A stretch of 64,000 nucleotides of DNA from an uncultured Blautia sp. (GCA_946557785.1 CAMNTH010000001.1:211428-275427), one strand, 5' to 3'. Shown: positions 51,702-61,847, counted from the first letter of the stretch. Notes: generated by a model from the sequence alone, not told the origin. Program-made: numbers and translations.

Positions 51702-53822
51702 TCAGCAGCTTACCAGGCGCTGAGGAAATTCTTTGCTGATGATCTCAGCTTCCATAGGACGTTCAAAGTAAAATCCCTGAATCATGGAAATCCCCATATG
51801 ATTGAGGAAATCCAGTTCGTCCTGCATTTCCACCCCTTCTGCACACAGCTCCAGATCCATATTCTGGGAGAGCTCATGCAGGAATGAAACAATTACCTGG
51901 TTGTATTGGTTTACAGGCAGGCGGCTGGTATATTCCCGATCCACCTTGATCTGGCTGATGGGAAGTCCCCGCAAATAGCGGAAACCGGAATATCCTGTAC
52001 CAAAGTCGTCCAGGGCAACGCCGATTCCCAAGCTTCGAAGCTCCTGGCAAAAACGGACAGCAGTTTCAAGATTGCTTAAAATAGAAGTTTCTGTAAGCTC
52101 AAGGGTAAGATTTGAAGGATCAAGACCGGAGCTTTCACACTGTTTTTTTACATATTGTACCAGGCTTACGTCAGAAACCTGCTGGGCAGCGATGTTTGCG
52201 TGGACAACAATGTGATTGCCGCCGTTATTCCATTTGGAACATTCCCGAATGGCTTTTTTCAGAACCCATCTTCCGATAGGAAGAATCAAACCGGAATATT
52301 CCAGCGTCTGGATCATTTCCATCTGTCCAAGGTCAGGAAAATCAGGGTTGTTGTACCGAAGCAGTGCTTCCGCCCCAATCCAGCGTGAACAGCCGTTTTC
52401 ATGTTTTACAATAGGCTGGTATACAACGCGGAAATGCCGGAAATCATGTTCAATATCCTGACGCATCTCATTTTCAAGCTGATACTGCTTGGAAAAATCT
52501 ATACTGTTCTGTTTGGCAAAAAAGCTGACATCACGTTTATCCTCTCTGGAAATACGGTACAGGCAGAGGTTGGCGTTGCTGAGCAGCTCTTCTGCCGTAT
52601 GCCCGTGTTCCGGATATAAAAGGGCGGCGGTGAAGGTATCCAGGTAGATAATATGACCATCCAGTTCCCTGGGCTTGCTTACAATATGATGAAAGGGAGT
52701 AAGCCGTTCAAGTACCTTTTCTCTTTTATGTTCTTTCAGATGGATTAGAAATTCATCTCCTCCAAAACGATAGATACCAAGCGCCTGAGGAAAATAAAGT
52801 CTCAGCATGTTTGCAAATTCTTTTAATACATGGTCTCCGAATTTATGTCCGAACATTTCGTTATAGGATTTAAACTTACGGATATCCATATAAAGAATGC
52901 AGCCTTTTTCGTCCGGATCCTGAAGAACTGCATCCATTTCAATCAGGAAGGAACGCCGGTTTTTCAGACCAGTAAGGATGTCATAATAAAGCATCTGACG
53001 TATTCTTTGTTCTTTTTCTTTTTGCTCTGTAATATCCAGCAGGGAACCGGCAAGAAGGAGGGGTTTTCCCTGTGAATCATGAAGGCCTTTGCCTTGGCAG
53101 CGTACCCAGATCACATTTCCGTTTTTGGTCCGCAAACGAAATTCTGCATATTGTTCTGTGGAAGTGCCGGAAAGAAATGGCGTCATGGAATCCAGGAAAA
53201 TCTGGCGATCTTCTGTTACCACGAAAAAAAGTATACGGTCCAAAGCATCTGAAAAAGTAGGGGAATCTAATGGGAGGATCTCTAATGCCTTTGGGGAAAG
53301 AGTACAGGTATTATCTGCAAAATTAAGCTGGAATATGTAATCTACGGAGCCCTCCAGAATAAGCTGATTTACGGACTGAGCGTGCTTAAGCTCACTGATG
53401 ATCTGCTCAAGATGGCGTTCGTATTCCCTGGTAGGCTCATAATCAACAGAAAGGAACCCTAATAAATAATCAGAATCGCCGAAATAATACATATATGAAA
53501 CCGCACTTAAACACCCCTGCGCTACATCAAGGGCTACGTGGCAATTCTCCCGGCTGGTGCCGTCTGCTTTCAGGCGTTGAATTTCCTGATGAAATACGAT
53601 ACGGCTTTTTTCCGGAAAAAAGGATTCAAATTCCCGGGTAGAAATCTGGGCAGGTTTTTCTTTTCGTTTGTAATACAAAAGATCTGCTAATTTTTTAGAA
53701 AGCCAGATTTTGTCTTCTTTTAGGTCTAGTAAATAGATTTCCCCAATGGCATCTACTGAAAAATGAAAATTTTCATGGTCATTTATAAAAGAACTCCATT
53801 GAAAGTATTGTTGTTTTTCCAT
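51702..53822 (-). CDS. PAS-GGDEF-EAL cyclic-di-GMP protein
   Basis: 706 residues, soluble. A PAS domain is at about 150-265 (ending LLLAGSLLDITEQKEKEQRI), a GGDEF domain at 280-430 with intact GGDEF at 354-358, and an EAL domain from about 460 with EALLR at 485. The EAL residues DDFGTGYSGFRYL, KVDR, AEGVE and QGFYF are conserved, so phosphodiesterase activity is expected; the GGDEF domain may be active or regulate it, and I see no RxxD inhibitory site. The ATG at 53822 follows AAAGGACG. Divergent from the GGDEF gene. Confidence 0.92.
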   Translation of the reverse strand: MEKQQYFQWSSFINDHENFHFSVDAIGEIYLLDLKEDKIWLSKKLADLLYYKRKEKPAQISTREFESFFPEKSRIVFHQEIQRLKADGTSRENCHVALDVAQGCLSAVSYMYYFGDSDYLLGFLSVDYEPTREYERHLEQIISELKHAQSVNQLILEGSVDYIFQLNFADNTCTLSPKALEILPLDSPTFSDALDRILFFVVTEDRQIFLDSMTPFLSGTSTEQYAEFRLRTKNGNVIWVRCQGKGLHDSQGKPLLLAGSLLDITEQKEKEQRIRQMLYYDILTGLKNRRSFLIEMDAVLQDPDEKGCILYMDIRKFKSYNEMFGHKFGDHVLKEFANMLRLYFPQALGIYRFGGDEFLIHLKEHKREKVLERLTPFHHIVSKPRELDGHIIYLDTFTAALLYPEHGHTAEELLSNANLCLYRISREDKRDVSFFAKQNSIDFSKQYQLENEMRQDIEHDFRHFRVVYQPIVKHENGCSRWIGAEALLRYNNPDFPDLGQMEMIQTLEYSGLILPIGRWVLKKAIRECSKWNNGGNHIVVHANIAAQQVSDVSLVQYVKKQCESSGLDPSNLTLELTETSILSNLETAVRFCQELRSLGIGVALDDFGTGYSGFRYLRGLPISQIKVDREYTSRLPVNQYNQVIVSFLHELSQNMDLELCAEGVEMQDELDFLNHMGISMIQGFYFERPMEAEIISKEFPQRLVSC

Positions 53823-54022
53823 AGGCGTCCGTCCTTTTTGTGCATAACTTCCCACTATTATAACTATTATAACTATACTGTATTCTTTTGGTAAATACAA
53901 TACGGCAATATGGAAAAAAAAGACGAAGAATAACGAAAAAAGTTTCGTGAAAAGAATATATTCCGTTGGCTCTTCTGGAACAAAAGGTTAAAAATGGTTT
54001 TTAATTTGAAAGGAAATAAAAA

Positions 54023-54051
54023 TTGTAATTTATAATGAAATCCATTATACT
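54023..54051 (+). promoter_or_regulatory. Promoter of the membrane GGDEF gene
   Basis: TTGTAA at 54023-54028, 17 bp, TATACT at 54046-54051, inside the 273-bp divergent spacer. Confidence 0.55.
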
Positions 54052-54095
54052 GATAGAAATGCAGGATTTTATTCGGGCGAATACAGGAGGCTTCC

Positions 54096-55997
54096 ATGCG
54101 TACATTACGGGTAATAATCAGTAGATATATGTATCGGGTATCGGGCATTTTGGTGGTTTTGATATTGTGTCTTGTACTGTTAGCTGAGGTGATAAATGAA
54201 CGTGAGCTGGCTTGCGAAAGTGCAATGGGAACTTTTGTGCAGATGGAACAGGTGTTAGATGAAAATCAGAAGGAGCTTGAAGCGATACAGGAAGCGTACA
54301 TGCAGACGTGCCTGTATAATGCAGAGATAATTGCCCGCATTATCGAAGGCAGTCCCCAGGTATTGGAGGATGTGGAGGAACTAAAAAAAATTGCAAAATC
54401 CCTGGAGGTTGATGAGATACATATTTTTGATACCACAGGCCGTATTTTTGCAGGCACTCATCCCCAGTATTATGATTACACATTTGATTCCGGTGAACAG
54501 ATGATGTTTTTTAAGCCTATGCTTGAAGATAAAACACTAAAGCTTGTTCAGGAGATTACGCCTAATACCGCAGAGGGAAAGCAGATGCAGTATTCGGCAC
54601 TTTGGAATAAGGAGGGGGATCTTATTGTCCAGGTGGGAATGGAACCGGTGAATGTCATCAAGGTTACAAAAAAGAATGAGCTTTCTTATATTTTTTCTTT
54701 GTTTCGCGTGAATACGGAAATAAATTATTATGCCATTGACTGTGAAACAGGAGAAGTAGTTGGATGCGGAGCTCCGGAAATGATAGGGCGCAGCGCTTCG
54801 GAGATAGGGCTGGACCTTGAGGACATCAAGAATGGTGAAACAGGCTTTAATGCAAAGATCAACGGGCAGAGGTCTTTCTGCGTATTTAAGAAAATCGGGA
54901 ATAACTATATTGGCCGTGTGATTCCGGGAAGCAATCTTTATCGCCGAATTCCCATGACTATGTTTCTTCTTTTTATTTGCCTGACAATGATCACGCTTTT
55001 TTTGGCAAATGCCGTAATACGTTACATGAATAAATACGTGGTGGATGAAATACATGATGTGAATAAAATGCTAAAGGCAATTGCTGGCGGAAATCTTGAG
55101 GAGACGGTGGACATCAGGGATAGTATTGAATTTTCGGAATTAAGCAAATACATCAATGGACTTGTGAAAAGTCTGGTGGGCAATAACAAAAAAATGTCCT
55201 ATGTTTTGAGCAAAACAGATATGTATATTGGAGTTTACGAATATGATCTGCAGATGGGAAAACTTCATTTTACAGATTATATTTCCAAAGCGCTGCCTGT
55301 AGATGGGCATAAGTTGGAAGAGGTGTCCTCTGATGTGTGGAAATTCAGGGAATTTATTGATGAGATTCGTAAAAATCCCTTACCTGCTGAGAGGGGAGTA
55401 TATGAGGTTGGAGATCGGTATATCAGGCTGGAGGAAATAGGAGAAAATAATACGGTCTTAGGCGTTCTGACGGACGTGACTTCTGAAATTGTAAGACGAA
55501 GGAAAATCGAAGCAGAAAGGGATATTGATCAGCTGACAGGGCTGTATAACAGGCGCGGACTGAATACACAGCTTGCAGCTTTGCTTAACCGCCCGGGGGA
55601 TCTTGAATATAGCGCTATAATCCTGGCAGATGCAGATAGCCTGAAGGAGATTAATGATACATACGGGCATGAAACAGGAGATCTTTATCTGAAAGAAATA
55701 GCCAGGTTATTAAAGGGGGCTGGAACAAAAAATAGTATTGTATCCCGATTGGGAGGAGACGAGTTTGTTCTATTTTTATACCACTATGAAAGCGAGGAAC
55801 TGCTGCGTGAAGCGATTGAAGATTTTTCGTATCTTCAGAACAATAGCTATGCACAGCTTGGGGAAAATGTATATGTCCCCATCAGGTTTTCCTTCGGCTG
55901 CTGTTTAACAGAGGGAAGTACTGATTACAAAAGACTATTAAAAGAGGCTGATAAAAAAATGTATCTGAATAAGCTGGAGAGGAGAGCGGGAAAGTAA
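54096..55997 (+). CDS. Membrane-bound diguanylate cyclase (GGDEF)
   Basis: 633 residues. N-terminal membrane helix (VSGILVVLILCLVLLAEV), an extracellular sensor of about 250 residues (dCACHE-like, inferred), a second membrane helix near 288-308 (TMFLLFICLTMITLFLANAV), a HAMP-like stretch, a PAS-like region, and a C-terminal GGDEF domain (DQLTGLYNRRGLNTQ ... SRLGGDEFVLF, GGDEF at 553-557). Probably makes c-di-GMP in response to an extracellular ligand. CAGGAGG precedes the ATG. Faces the PAS-GGDEF-EAL gene across a shared promoter region. Confidence 0.9.
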   Translation: MRTLRVIISRYMYRVSGILVVLILCLVLLAEVINERELACESAMGTFVQMEQVLDENQKELEAIQEAYMQTCLYNAEIIARIIEGSPQVLEDVEELKKIAKSLEVDEIHIFDTTGRIFAGTHPQYYDYTFDSGEQMMFFKPMLEDKTLKLVQEITPNTAEGKQMQYSALWNKEGDLIVQVGMEPVNVIKVTKKNELSYIFSLFRVNTEINYYAIDCETGEVVGCGAPEMIGRSASEIGLDLEDIKNGETGFNAKINGQRSFCVFKKIGNNYIGRVIPGSNLYRRIPMTMFLLFICLTMITLFLANAVIRYMNKYVVDEIHDVNKMLKAIAGGNLEETVDIRDSIEFSELSKYINGLVKSLVGNNKKMSYVLSKTDMYIGVYEYDLQMGKLHFTDYISKALPVDGHKLEEVSSDVWKFREFIDEIRKNPLPAERGVYEVGDRYIRLEEIGENNTVLGVLTDVTSEIVRRRKIEAERDIDQLTGLYNRRGLNTQLAALLNRPGDLEYSAIILADADSLKEINDTYGHETGDLYLKEIARLLKGAGTKNSIVSRLGGDEFVLFLYHYESEELLREAIEDFSYLQNNSYAQLGENVYVPIRFSFGCCLTEGSTDYKRLLKEADKKMYLNKLERRAGK

Positions 55998-56056
55998 TAT
56001 TTTGTAAAAGGGAGAGATTGGTTACAAAAAATGTTTGTAAAAATTGAAATGTACTC

Positions 56057-56085
56057 TTGGATGTTTGAAAGGGTTGTATTATAAT
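56057..56085 (+). promoter_or_regulatory. Promoter of the SH3-domain protein gene
   Basis: TTGGAT at 56057-56062, 17 bp, TATAAT at 56080-56085; about 140 nt of leader follows with nothing recognisable. Confidence 0.6.
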
Positions 56086-56228
56086 AAATATATTCTGAAA
56101 GACTTTTTATCCGGCGGTGATATTTTGGATACAGATGGATAAAACGGCTGGTGTAAAATAGAGTCAGGTAATTGTTTTTTAGAAATAAGGGGATGAAAAT
56201 TTAAGAGCTAAGAGAGGAGAATTTACAG

Positions 56229-56891
56229 ATGAGAACAGACTTGGAAAAGCCGCGGGGAAACGGCTGGGAGCAGTCCAGCAATTTTGTGAGACAGCAGAGT
56301 GCCGAGGAGGTAATAAAGAGAAGAAGACCAAGTGATTCTTCCAGGAAGAGAACCGGCAGAGGTCCGGCTCCCAAGCCCGGCGGTGACAGGGATAAGATAT
56401 TTTTAGCAGCAGGGCTTGTGGGGATCCTTCTTGTGATCATATTGATCTTTACTGCTGGCAAGAGCTGGCAGAGAAGAACAGATAAGGAGGAGATTGAGCT
56501 TTTAAGCCAGCAGAATCAGGAAATGCAGACCAGGATACAGGATCTGGAGAAGGCGAACACAGAACTGCAGAATACAGTAGCTTCCATTGATGAGAAAACG
56601 CCATCCTCCGGTAATAATGGAACATCTGCATCTGGCAGTACCCATGTTCTTCAGACTGCATACAACATGAGGGAAGAGCCAAATGTTGACTCAGACGTAC
56701 TTGCAGAGGTGGATGAAGGCTCTTCGGTTAAAATCATTAAGATGCAGGATAAAGACTGGGCACAGGTTGAATATAATGGTGTTACAGGTTATATGAAGTG
56801 CGGAGACGAACTGACCACTACAGGTTCAGGCAGCAAAAACTCCGGAAATAATAAGGCTGGAGATAAAGGCTCTGAGCCATCTGAGGAATGA
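56229..56891 (+). CDS. Membrane protein with coiled coil and bacterial SH3 domain
   Basis: 220 residues: a basic cytoplasmic N terminus (RRRPSDSSRKRTGRG), one membrane segment (IFLAAGLVGILLVIILIF, about 57-74), a short coiled coil (LSQQNQEMQTRIQDLEKAN), a Ser/Gly linker, and a bacterial SH3 domain (LQTAYNMREEPNVDSDVLAEVDEG ... WAQVEYNGVTGYMKC). SH3 domains of this type bind peptidoglycan. Location: outside face of the membrane. Confidence 0.83.
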   Translation: MRTDLEKPRGNGWEQSSNFVRQQSAEEVIKRRRPSDSSRKRTGRGPAPKPGGDRDKIFLAAGLVGILLVIILIFTAGKSWQRRTDKEEIELLSQQNQEMQTRIQDLEKANTELQNTVASIDEKTPSSGNNGTSASGSTHVLQTAYNMREEPNVDSDVLAEVDEGSSVKIIKMQDKDWAQVEYNGVTGYMKCGDELTTTGSGSKNSGNNKAGDKGSEPSEE

Positions 56892-56915
56892 TTAACAGAA
56901 TATGATATTAGATTT

Positions 56916-56970
56916 AAAAAGCTTTCTGCCGGACATATCCCAAATAGATTGTCCGGCAGAAAGCTTTTTT
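56916..56970. terminator. Bidirectional terminator with 20-bp stem
   Basis: AAAAAGCTTTCTGCCGGACA (56916-56935) pairs perfectly with the segment at 56950-56969, serving both the SH3 gene and carB. Confidence 0.92.
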
Positions 56971-56980
56971 GATCCTGCGC

Positions 56981-59900
56981 TTATTCTTTATCGTGAATTT
57001 CGCTGTGAAGCTGCTGAAGAGATTTGACTTCTCCGCTTCCGTGATTTTTTACATATTTAATTCCGCTGGCTGTTGCTTTTGCTGCAGCGATGGTGGTCAT
57101 ATAAGGAATTTTTGCCTTGATGGCTGCTTTACGAAGATAGCTGTCATCGTGTCGGCTGTCTTTTCCAACCGGGGAGTTTACGATCAGGTCGATCTTTCCG
57201 TTGGTGATCATATCCAGGATGTTTGGACGGCCTTCATAAAGCTTTTTAACCTTTTCTGCGGGTATGCCGGCTTCGCTGATAAGCTCATAGGTATTGCCTG
57301 TGGCAACAATGCGGAATCCGTCTTCATAAAAGCTTCTTGCCACTTCCACAACCTCAGACTTATCTTTGCGGTTTACGGAAATGAGGGCGGTACCTTCCAG
57401 AGGGAGTTTGGACTGGGTTGCTTCCTGGGCTTTATAGAAAGCTTCGCCGTAGGAATGGGACAAACCAAGTACTTCGCCTGTGGAGCGCATTTCCGGTCCG
57501 AGTATTGGGTCTACCTCCTGGAACATATTGAAGGGGAATACCGCTTCTTTTACGCCGTAGTTTGGAATCTCCTGTTCTTTTAAGCCAGGTACCGGAGATG
57601 GACGTCCAGTGAGTTCAGAGGTAATAATGTCAGTTGCCAAAGGCACCATGCGGATGTTACATACTTTGGAAACCAGGGGAACGGTACGGGATGCCCTTGG
57701 GTTGGCTTCCAATACATAAACCTTGCCGTTTTCGATGGCGTACTGCATATTCATAAGGCCTTTTACATGCATCTCCTCTGCGATCTTTCTGGTGTATTCC
57801 TTAATGGTTACCACATTTTCAGGAGAGATATGGACAGAAGGAATGATACATGCAGAGTCGCCGGAATGTACGCCTGCAAGTTCAATATGCTCCATAACAG
57901 CAGGTACAAAAGCATGTGTGCCATCGCTGATAGCGTCTGCCTCACATTCAGTTGCATGATTGAGGAAACGGTCAATAAGGATGGGGCGGTCAGGTGTTAC
58001 GCCTACGGCAGCCTTCATATAACCGGTCATGCTTTCCTCATCGTATACTACTTCCATACCACGTCCGCCAAGCACATAGGAAGGACGAACCATAACGGGG
58101 TAGCCGATCTTTTCGGCAATGGAAATGGCTTCCTCTACTGTGGTAGCCATACCAGATTCGGGCATTGGGATTTCCAGTTTTTCCATCATAGCACGGAAGA
58201 GATCACGGTCTTCTGCCAGATCAATGACAGAAGGAGAGGTTCCAAGGATCTTTACCCCGTTTTTCTCAAGCTCGGATGCCAGATTCAGAGGAGTCTGTCC
58301 GCCGAACTGGGCAATTACCCCAAGTGGTTTTTCTTTTTTATAGATACTTAAAACATCTTCTAAGGTTAACGGCTCGAAATACAGCTTATCGGAAGTATCG
58401 TAATCAGTGGATACGGTTTCCGGATTGCAGTTTACAATAATGGTTTCAAATCCAAGCTTCCTTAATGCAAGAGAAGCGTGCACACAGCAGTAATCAAACT
58501 CAATACCCTGTCCAATACGGTTAGGGCCGCCGCCAAGGATCATGATCTTTGGCTTTTCTTCAGAAACAGGATTTTTATCCGGTGCATTGTAGGTGGAGTA
58601 ATAGTAAGCGCTGTCCTTGGTTCCGCTTACATGAACGCCTTCCCATGCTTCTTCTACACCAAGGGAGATTCTGTGATTGCGGATTGTTTCCTCCGGAATT
58701 TCCAGGATCTGGCTTAAATACTTGTCAGAAAAACCATCTTTTTTAGCTGTGGTCAGAAGCTGGCCGGAAGGAAGGGAGCCTTTGCTCTTTAGGAGTTCTT
58801 CTTCTTCATCAACCAATTCTTTCATCTGTTCAATAAAATAAGATTTTACTTTTGTAAGTTCGAAAATCTCCGCTGTGGTTGCTCCCTTGCGAAGTGCTTC
58901 ATACATGATGAAATGACGTTCACTGGATGGAGTGATGAGGAGCTTTAAGAGCTCATCTTTGGTCATGGAGTCAAACTTCTTGGCGTGGCCGAGACCGTAA
59001 CGGCCGGTTTCAAGGCTTCGGATAGCTTTCTGGAATGCCTCCTTGTAGGTTTTTCCGATACTCATAACTTCGCCTACTGCACGCATCTGCGTACCAAGCT
59101 TGTCTTCAACGCCTTTGAACTTTTCAAAAGCCCAGCGCGCAAATTTAATTACAACGTAGTCTCCGTCAGGAACGTATTTGTCCAGAGTTCCGTACTTGCC
59201 GCAGGGGATATCCTTAAGGGTCAGGCCTGTAGCCAGCATCGCGGAAACCAGGGCGATGGGGAAGCCGGTTGCTTTGGATGCCAGGGCGGAAGAACGGGAG
59301 GTACGGGGATTGATTTCAATAACAATAATACGGTCGGAAACCGGGTCATGGGCAAACTGCACGTTTGTACCGCCAATAACCTGTACGGATTCTACGATCT
59401 TATAAGCCTGTTCCTGGAGACGATTCTGACATTCCTTAGAAATGGTCAGCATGGGTGCGGAGCAGAAGGAATCGCCTGTGTGTACGCCGAGAGGGTCAAT
59501 ATTTTCAATGAAGCATACAGTGATCATATTGTTGTCTGCATCCCGGACAACTTCCAATTCAAGCTCTTCCCAGCCAAGAATGGATTCTTCTACAAGAACC
59601 TGGCCGACCAGGCTGGCCTGCAGGCCGCGGGCACAAATGGTTTTCAGCTCTTCTTTGTTATAAACAAGACCGCCTCCTGCGCCGCCCATGGTATAAGCAG
59701 GACGGAGAACTACCGGATAGCCAAGCTGATCTGCAATGGAAAGGGCTTCTTCTACAGAGTAGGCAACTTCGCTTCGAGCCATTTCAATACCAAGCTTGTC
59801 CATGGCTTTTTTAAACTCAATGCGGTCTTCGCCTCGTTCAATGGCGTCTACCTGTACGCCGATGACTTTAACCTGATATTTGTCAAGAATTCCTGCTTTA

Positions 59901-60208
59901 TTTAATTCTGCGCAAAGGTTCAGGCCGGACTGGCCTCCAAGGTTAGGCAGAAGCGCATCCGGACGTTCTTTTTTTATAATTTGTTCCAGACGTTCTACGT
60001 TCAGAGGCTCAATGTAGGTAACATCTGCTGTTTCCGGGTCGGTCATAATGGTTGCCGGGTTGGAATTGACCAGCACGATTTCATATCCAAGCTTTTTGAG
60101 CGCCTTGCAGGCCTGTGTCCCGGAATAGTCAAATTCGCAGGCCTGTCCAATGATGATAGGACCGGAGCCGATGATGAGTACTTTATGAATGTCTGTTCTT
60201 TGTGGCAT
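56981..60208 (-). CDS. carB: Carbamoyl-phosphate synthase large chain
   Basis: 1075 residues, ATP-grasp enzyme making carbamoyl phosphate for pyrimidines and arginine. Two homologous halves: IIGSGPIIIGQACEFDYSG and VLRPAYTMGGAGGGLVYNKEE in the first, ILGGGPNRIGQGIEFDYCC and VRPSYVLGGRGMEVVYDEE in the second, then the allosteric MGS-like domain (SVNRKDKSEVVEVARSFYEDGF). AAAGGAGG precedes the ATG at 60208. No carA is adjacent: upstream DNA on the minus strand holds only non-coding sequence and a tRNA gene. Confidence 0.97.
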   Translation of the reverse strand: MPQRTDIHKVLIIGSGPIIIGQACEFDYSGTQACKALKKLGYEIVLVNSNPATIMTDPETADVTYIEPLNVERLEQIIKKERPDALLPNLGGQSGLNLCAELNKAGILDKYQVKVIGVQVDAIERGEDRIEFKKAMDKLGIEMARSEVAYSVEEALSIADQLGYPVVLRPAYTMGGAGGGLVYNKEELKTICARGLQASLVGQVLVEESILGWEELELEVVRDADNNMITVCFIENIDPLGVHTGDSFCSAPMLTISKECQNRLQEQAYKIVESVQVIGGTNVQFAHDPVSDRIIVIEINPRTSRSSALASKATGFPIALVSAMLATGLTLKDIPCGKYGTLDKYVPDGDYVVIKFARWAFEKFKGVEDKLGTQMRAVGEVMSIGKTYKEAFQKAIRSLETGRYGLGHAKKFDSMTKDELLKLLITPSSERHFIMYEALRKGATTAEIFELTKVKSYFIEQMKELVDEEEELLKSKGSLPSGQLLTTAKKDGFSDKYLSQILEIPEETIRNHRISLGVEEAWEGVHVSGTKDSAYYYSTYNAPDKNPVSEEKPKIMILGGGPNRIGQGIEFDYCCVHASLALRKLGFETIIVNCNPETVSTDYDTSDKLYFEPLTLEDVLSIYKKEKPLGVIAQFGGQTPLNLASELEKNGVKILGTSPSVIDLAEDRDLFRAMMEKLEIPMPESGMATTVEEAISIAEKIGYPVMVRPSYVLGGRGMEVVYDEESMTGYMKAAVGVTPDRPILIDRFLNHATECEADAISDGTHAFVPAVMEHIELAGVHSGDSACIIPSVHISPENVVTIKEYTRKIAEEMHVKGLMNMQYAIENGKVYVLEANPRASRTVPLVSKVCNIRMVPLATDIITSELTGRPSPVPGLKEQEIPNYGVKEAVFPFNMFQEVDPILGPEMRSTGEVLGLSHSYGEAFYKAQEATQSKLPLEGTALISVNRKDKSEVVEVARSFYEDGFRIVATGNTYELISEAGIPAEKVKKLYEGRPNILDMITNGKIDLIVNSPVGKDSRHDDSYLRKAAIKAKIPYMTTIAAAKATASGIKYVKNHGSGEVKSLQQLHSEIHDKE

Positions 60209-60529
60209 ATCGATTTCCTCCTTTTTACCCGTGGTAATGGGCATTTTGGTACACCTTTCTCTTTATTATATAGAAAATCAAAAAAACCTCAAGTATTTTG
60301 TTTGGTTAAATCGAGAATCCTTTTAAAGAAAGAAAAGAAGTCTGCTTACAGTTTTGGGGAAATAAAATAAATTATGACATAAAATAGAGCAATAATCGGA
60401 ATAGATTGAAAATACATATGTTGTCTCGGGGATCTGGTATGTCCTTTTTGCATTTCCTTTTATAGAGAAAGTGATTTACGGGAACACCTGGAAACTGATA
60501 ACTGATAGAGATATGTTTTATATTTATAG
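60209..60529. other. Spacer upstream of carB
   Basis: About 320 bp of AT-rich DNA with the carB promoter at its left side and no gene, hairpin or recognised regulatory RNA. A PyrR-type attenuator before carB was looked for and is not seen. Confidence 0.5.
60265..60292 (-). promoter_or_regulatory. Promoter of carB
   Basis: On the minus strand, TTGAGG (complement of 60287-60292), 16 bp, TATAAT (complement of 60265-60270). Confidence 0.6.
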
Positions 60530-60570
60530 ACAAAAAAACAAGGATTTTCAGAAAATAATTTCTGAAAACC
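60530..60570 (-). terminator. Terminator after tRNA-Pro
   Basis: On the minus strand TTTTCAGAAA and TTTCTGAAAA form a 10-bp stem followed by TCCTTGTTTTTTTG. Confidence 0.7.
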
Positions 60571-60589
60571 CTTGATTCTAAAAGAATAG

Positions 60590-60663
60590 TCGAAGCGACA
60601 GGATTCGAACCTGCGGCCTCTGCGTCCCGAACGCAGCGCTCTACCAAACTGAGCCACGCTTCG
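60590..60663 (-). tRNA. tRNA-Pro (anticodon CGG)
   Basis: 74 nt on the minus strand fold into a cloverleaf: acceptor CGAAGCG (60663-60657) with CGCTTCG (60597-60591), D-arm GCTC...GAGC, anticodon stem CTGCG/CGCAG with loop TTCGGGA, so CGG at positions 34-36 reads CCG (Pro), and T-arm GCAGG-TTCGAAT-CCTGT. The discriminator is A and CCA is not encoded. Confidence 0.95.
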
Positions 60664-60740
60664 CCAACTGCAAAAGCTATTATATTGATTTTTATCCTGT
60701 TTGTCAATATAAAAATGAAAAATTTTTCGATTTTTAATTT

Positions 60741-61676
60741 TTACTGAGTGATAACGGACAGCTTTTCGTCATGAAGCATAAATGTTATATCCTGGTATAG
60801 TCCAGGGGTTTCGCCATCTGTGTGCAAATGGATTTTTTCTTCTGTGCAGATCGATACTTTTTTGCAGCGGAGGATATGGATGCCTTTATATCCGACGTGA
60901 TTGCCGGAAAATGCCCGCGGAAGGATGGTGAGTACTTTAAGACGAGGGATACCCCAGGCAATGATCAAATCCAGATAGTCATCGTTAGGCAGGGCACCGG
61001 GGCAGAACATAAAACCGCCTCCTTCATACCGCAGGTTCATAACAGCCGAAAAATATACATTTTTATAGATTACAGGTTTACCGCTGTCCGTGGCGATTTC
61101 TATGGTTTTGCGCCTCATGGTTAGAAGCAGCCACAGTGCTGTCAGCAAGTAAATAAGCTTGCCGGAGTGAAAAAAATTCAGCATTTTTTTGAGCTTCGAT
61201 TTTTTCACGGAATAACAGACTGCGGCATCAAAACCGACTCCAGCGCTGACTACGAAGGAAAAGCGGCAGGCTTCTTTGGAGAAAGGACGCAGGCATGTGA
61301 TGTCCCCGATGTTTAAGTTTTCTATTTGCTTAGGATTCAAAATCATATGTAATGCGGCAATAGGATTTCTGGGCAGGTTTAATCCGCGGACAAAATCATT
61401 TCCTGAACCAGTGGGGATACAGGCAAATGTAATATTCTGAAAAGAGGTAAAACCACTTATTACATTATTAATGGTACCATCACCCCCTACTGCAACGACT
61501 GTGACCGGATAACCGAGGTTAGAGAAGCTCTTGGCCAGTCTTTGGGCATCACCAGGACCGGTTAAAAGAAAAGCACGGTAATCTATCTGAAGACGGTCAA
61601 GCTCTGCTTTTACAGAAGACCATACTTTGGCTCCTTTTCCTGAGCCGGAAACGGGGTTGATAATGAAATAGTACAT
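60741..61676 (-). CDS. Diacylglycerol kinase-family lipid kinase (YegS/DgkB type)
   Basis: 311 residues. YFIINPVSGSGKGAKVW opens the protein, GGDGTINNVISGF (near 63-75) is the nucleotide-binding loop, IPTGSGNDFVRGLNLP follows, and the C terminus has HTDGETPG. The family phosphorylates diacylglycerol or related lipids at the inner membrane. GGAGGAAAATCAT precedes the ATG. Single gene. Confidence 0.9.
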   Translation of the reverse strand: MYYFIINPVSGSGKGAKVWSSVKAELDRLQIDYRAFLLTGPGDAQRLAKSFSNLGYPVTVVAVGGDGTINNVISGFTSFQNITFACIPTGSGNDFVRGLNLPRNPIAALHMILNPKQIENLNIGDITCLRPFSKEACRFSFVVSAGVGFDAAVCYSVKKSKLKKMLNFFHSGKLIYLLTALWLLLTMRRKTIEIATDSGKPVIYKNVYFSAVMNLRYEGGGFMFCPGALPNDDYLDLIIAWGIPRLKVLTILPRAFSGNHVGYKGIHILRCKKVSICTEEKIHLHTDGETPGLYQDITFMLHDEKLSVITQ

Positions 61677-61847
61677 ATGATTTTCCTCCGGAGTGTCTGC
61701 GGGAATGAAGAATCCCGCTTATATTGTTATTTTATCAGCTTTTGGGGTGAGGGGCAATCATATTTACGGGATGGGAGAGCAGAATATGAATGAAACCGAT
61801 TTTTGGTCATATATATTAGGGAAACATATTTTTATGGAGGGAGCTGC

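Noticed and set aside
58985..59905. 306-codon frame antisense to carB
   Set aside because: carB is certain; the antisense frame is a by-product of its codon use.
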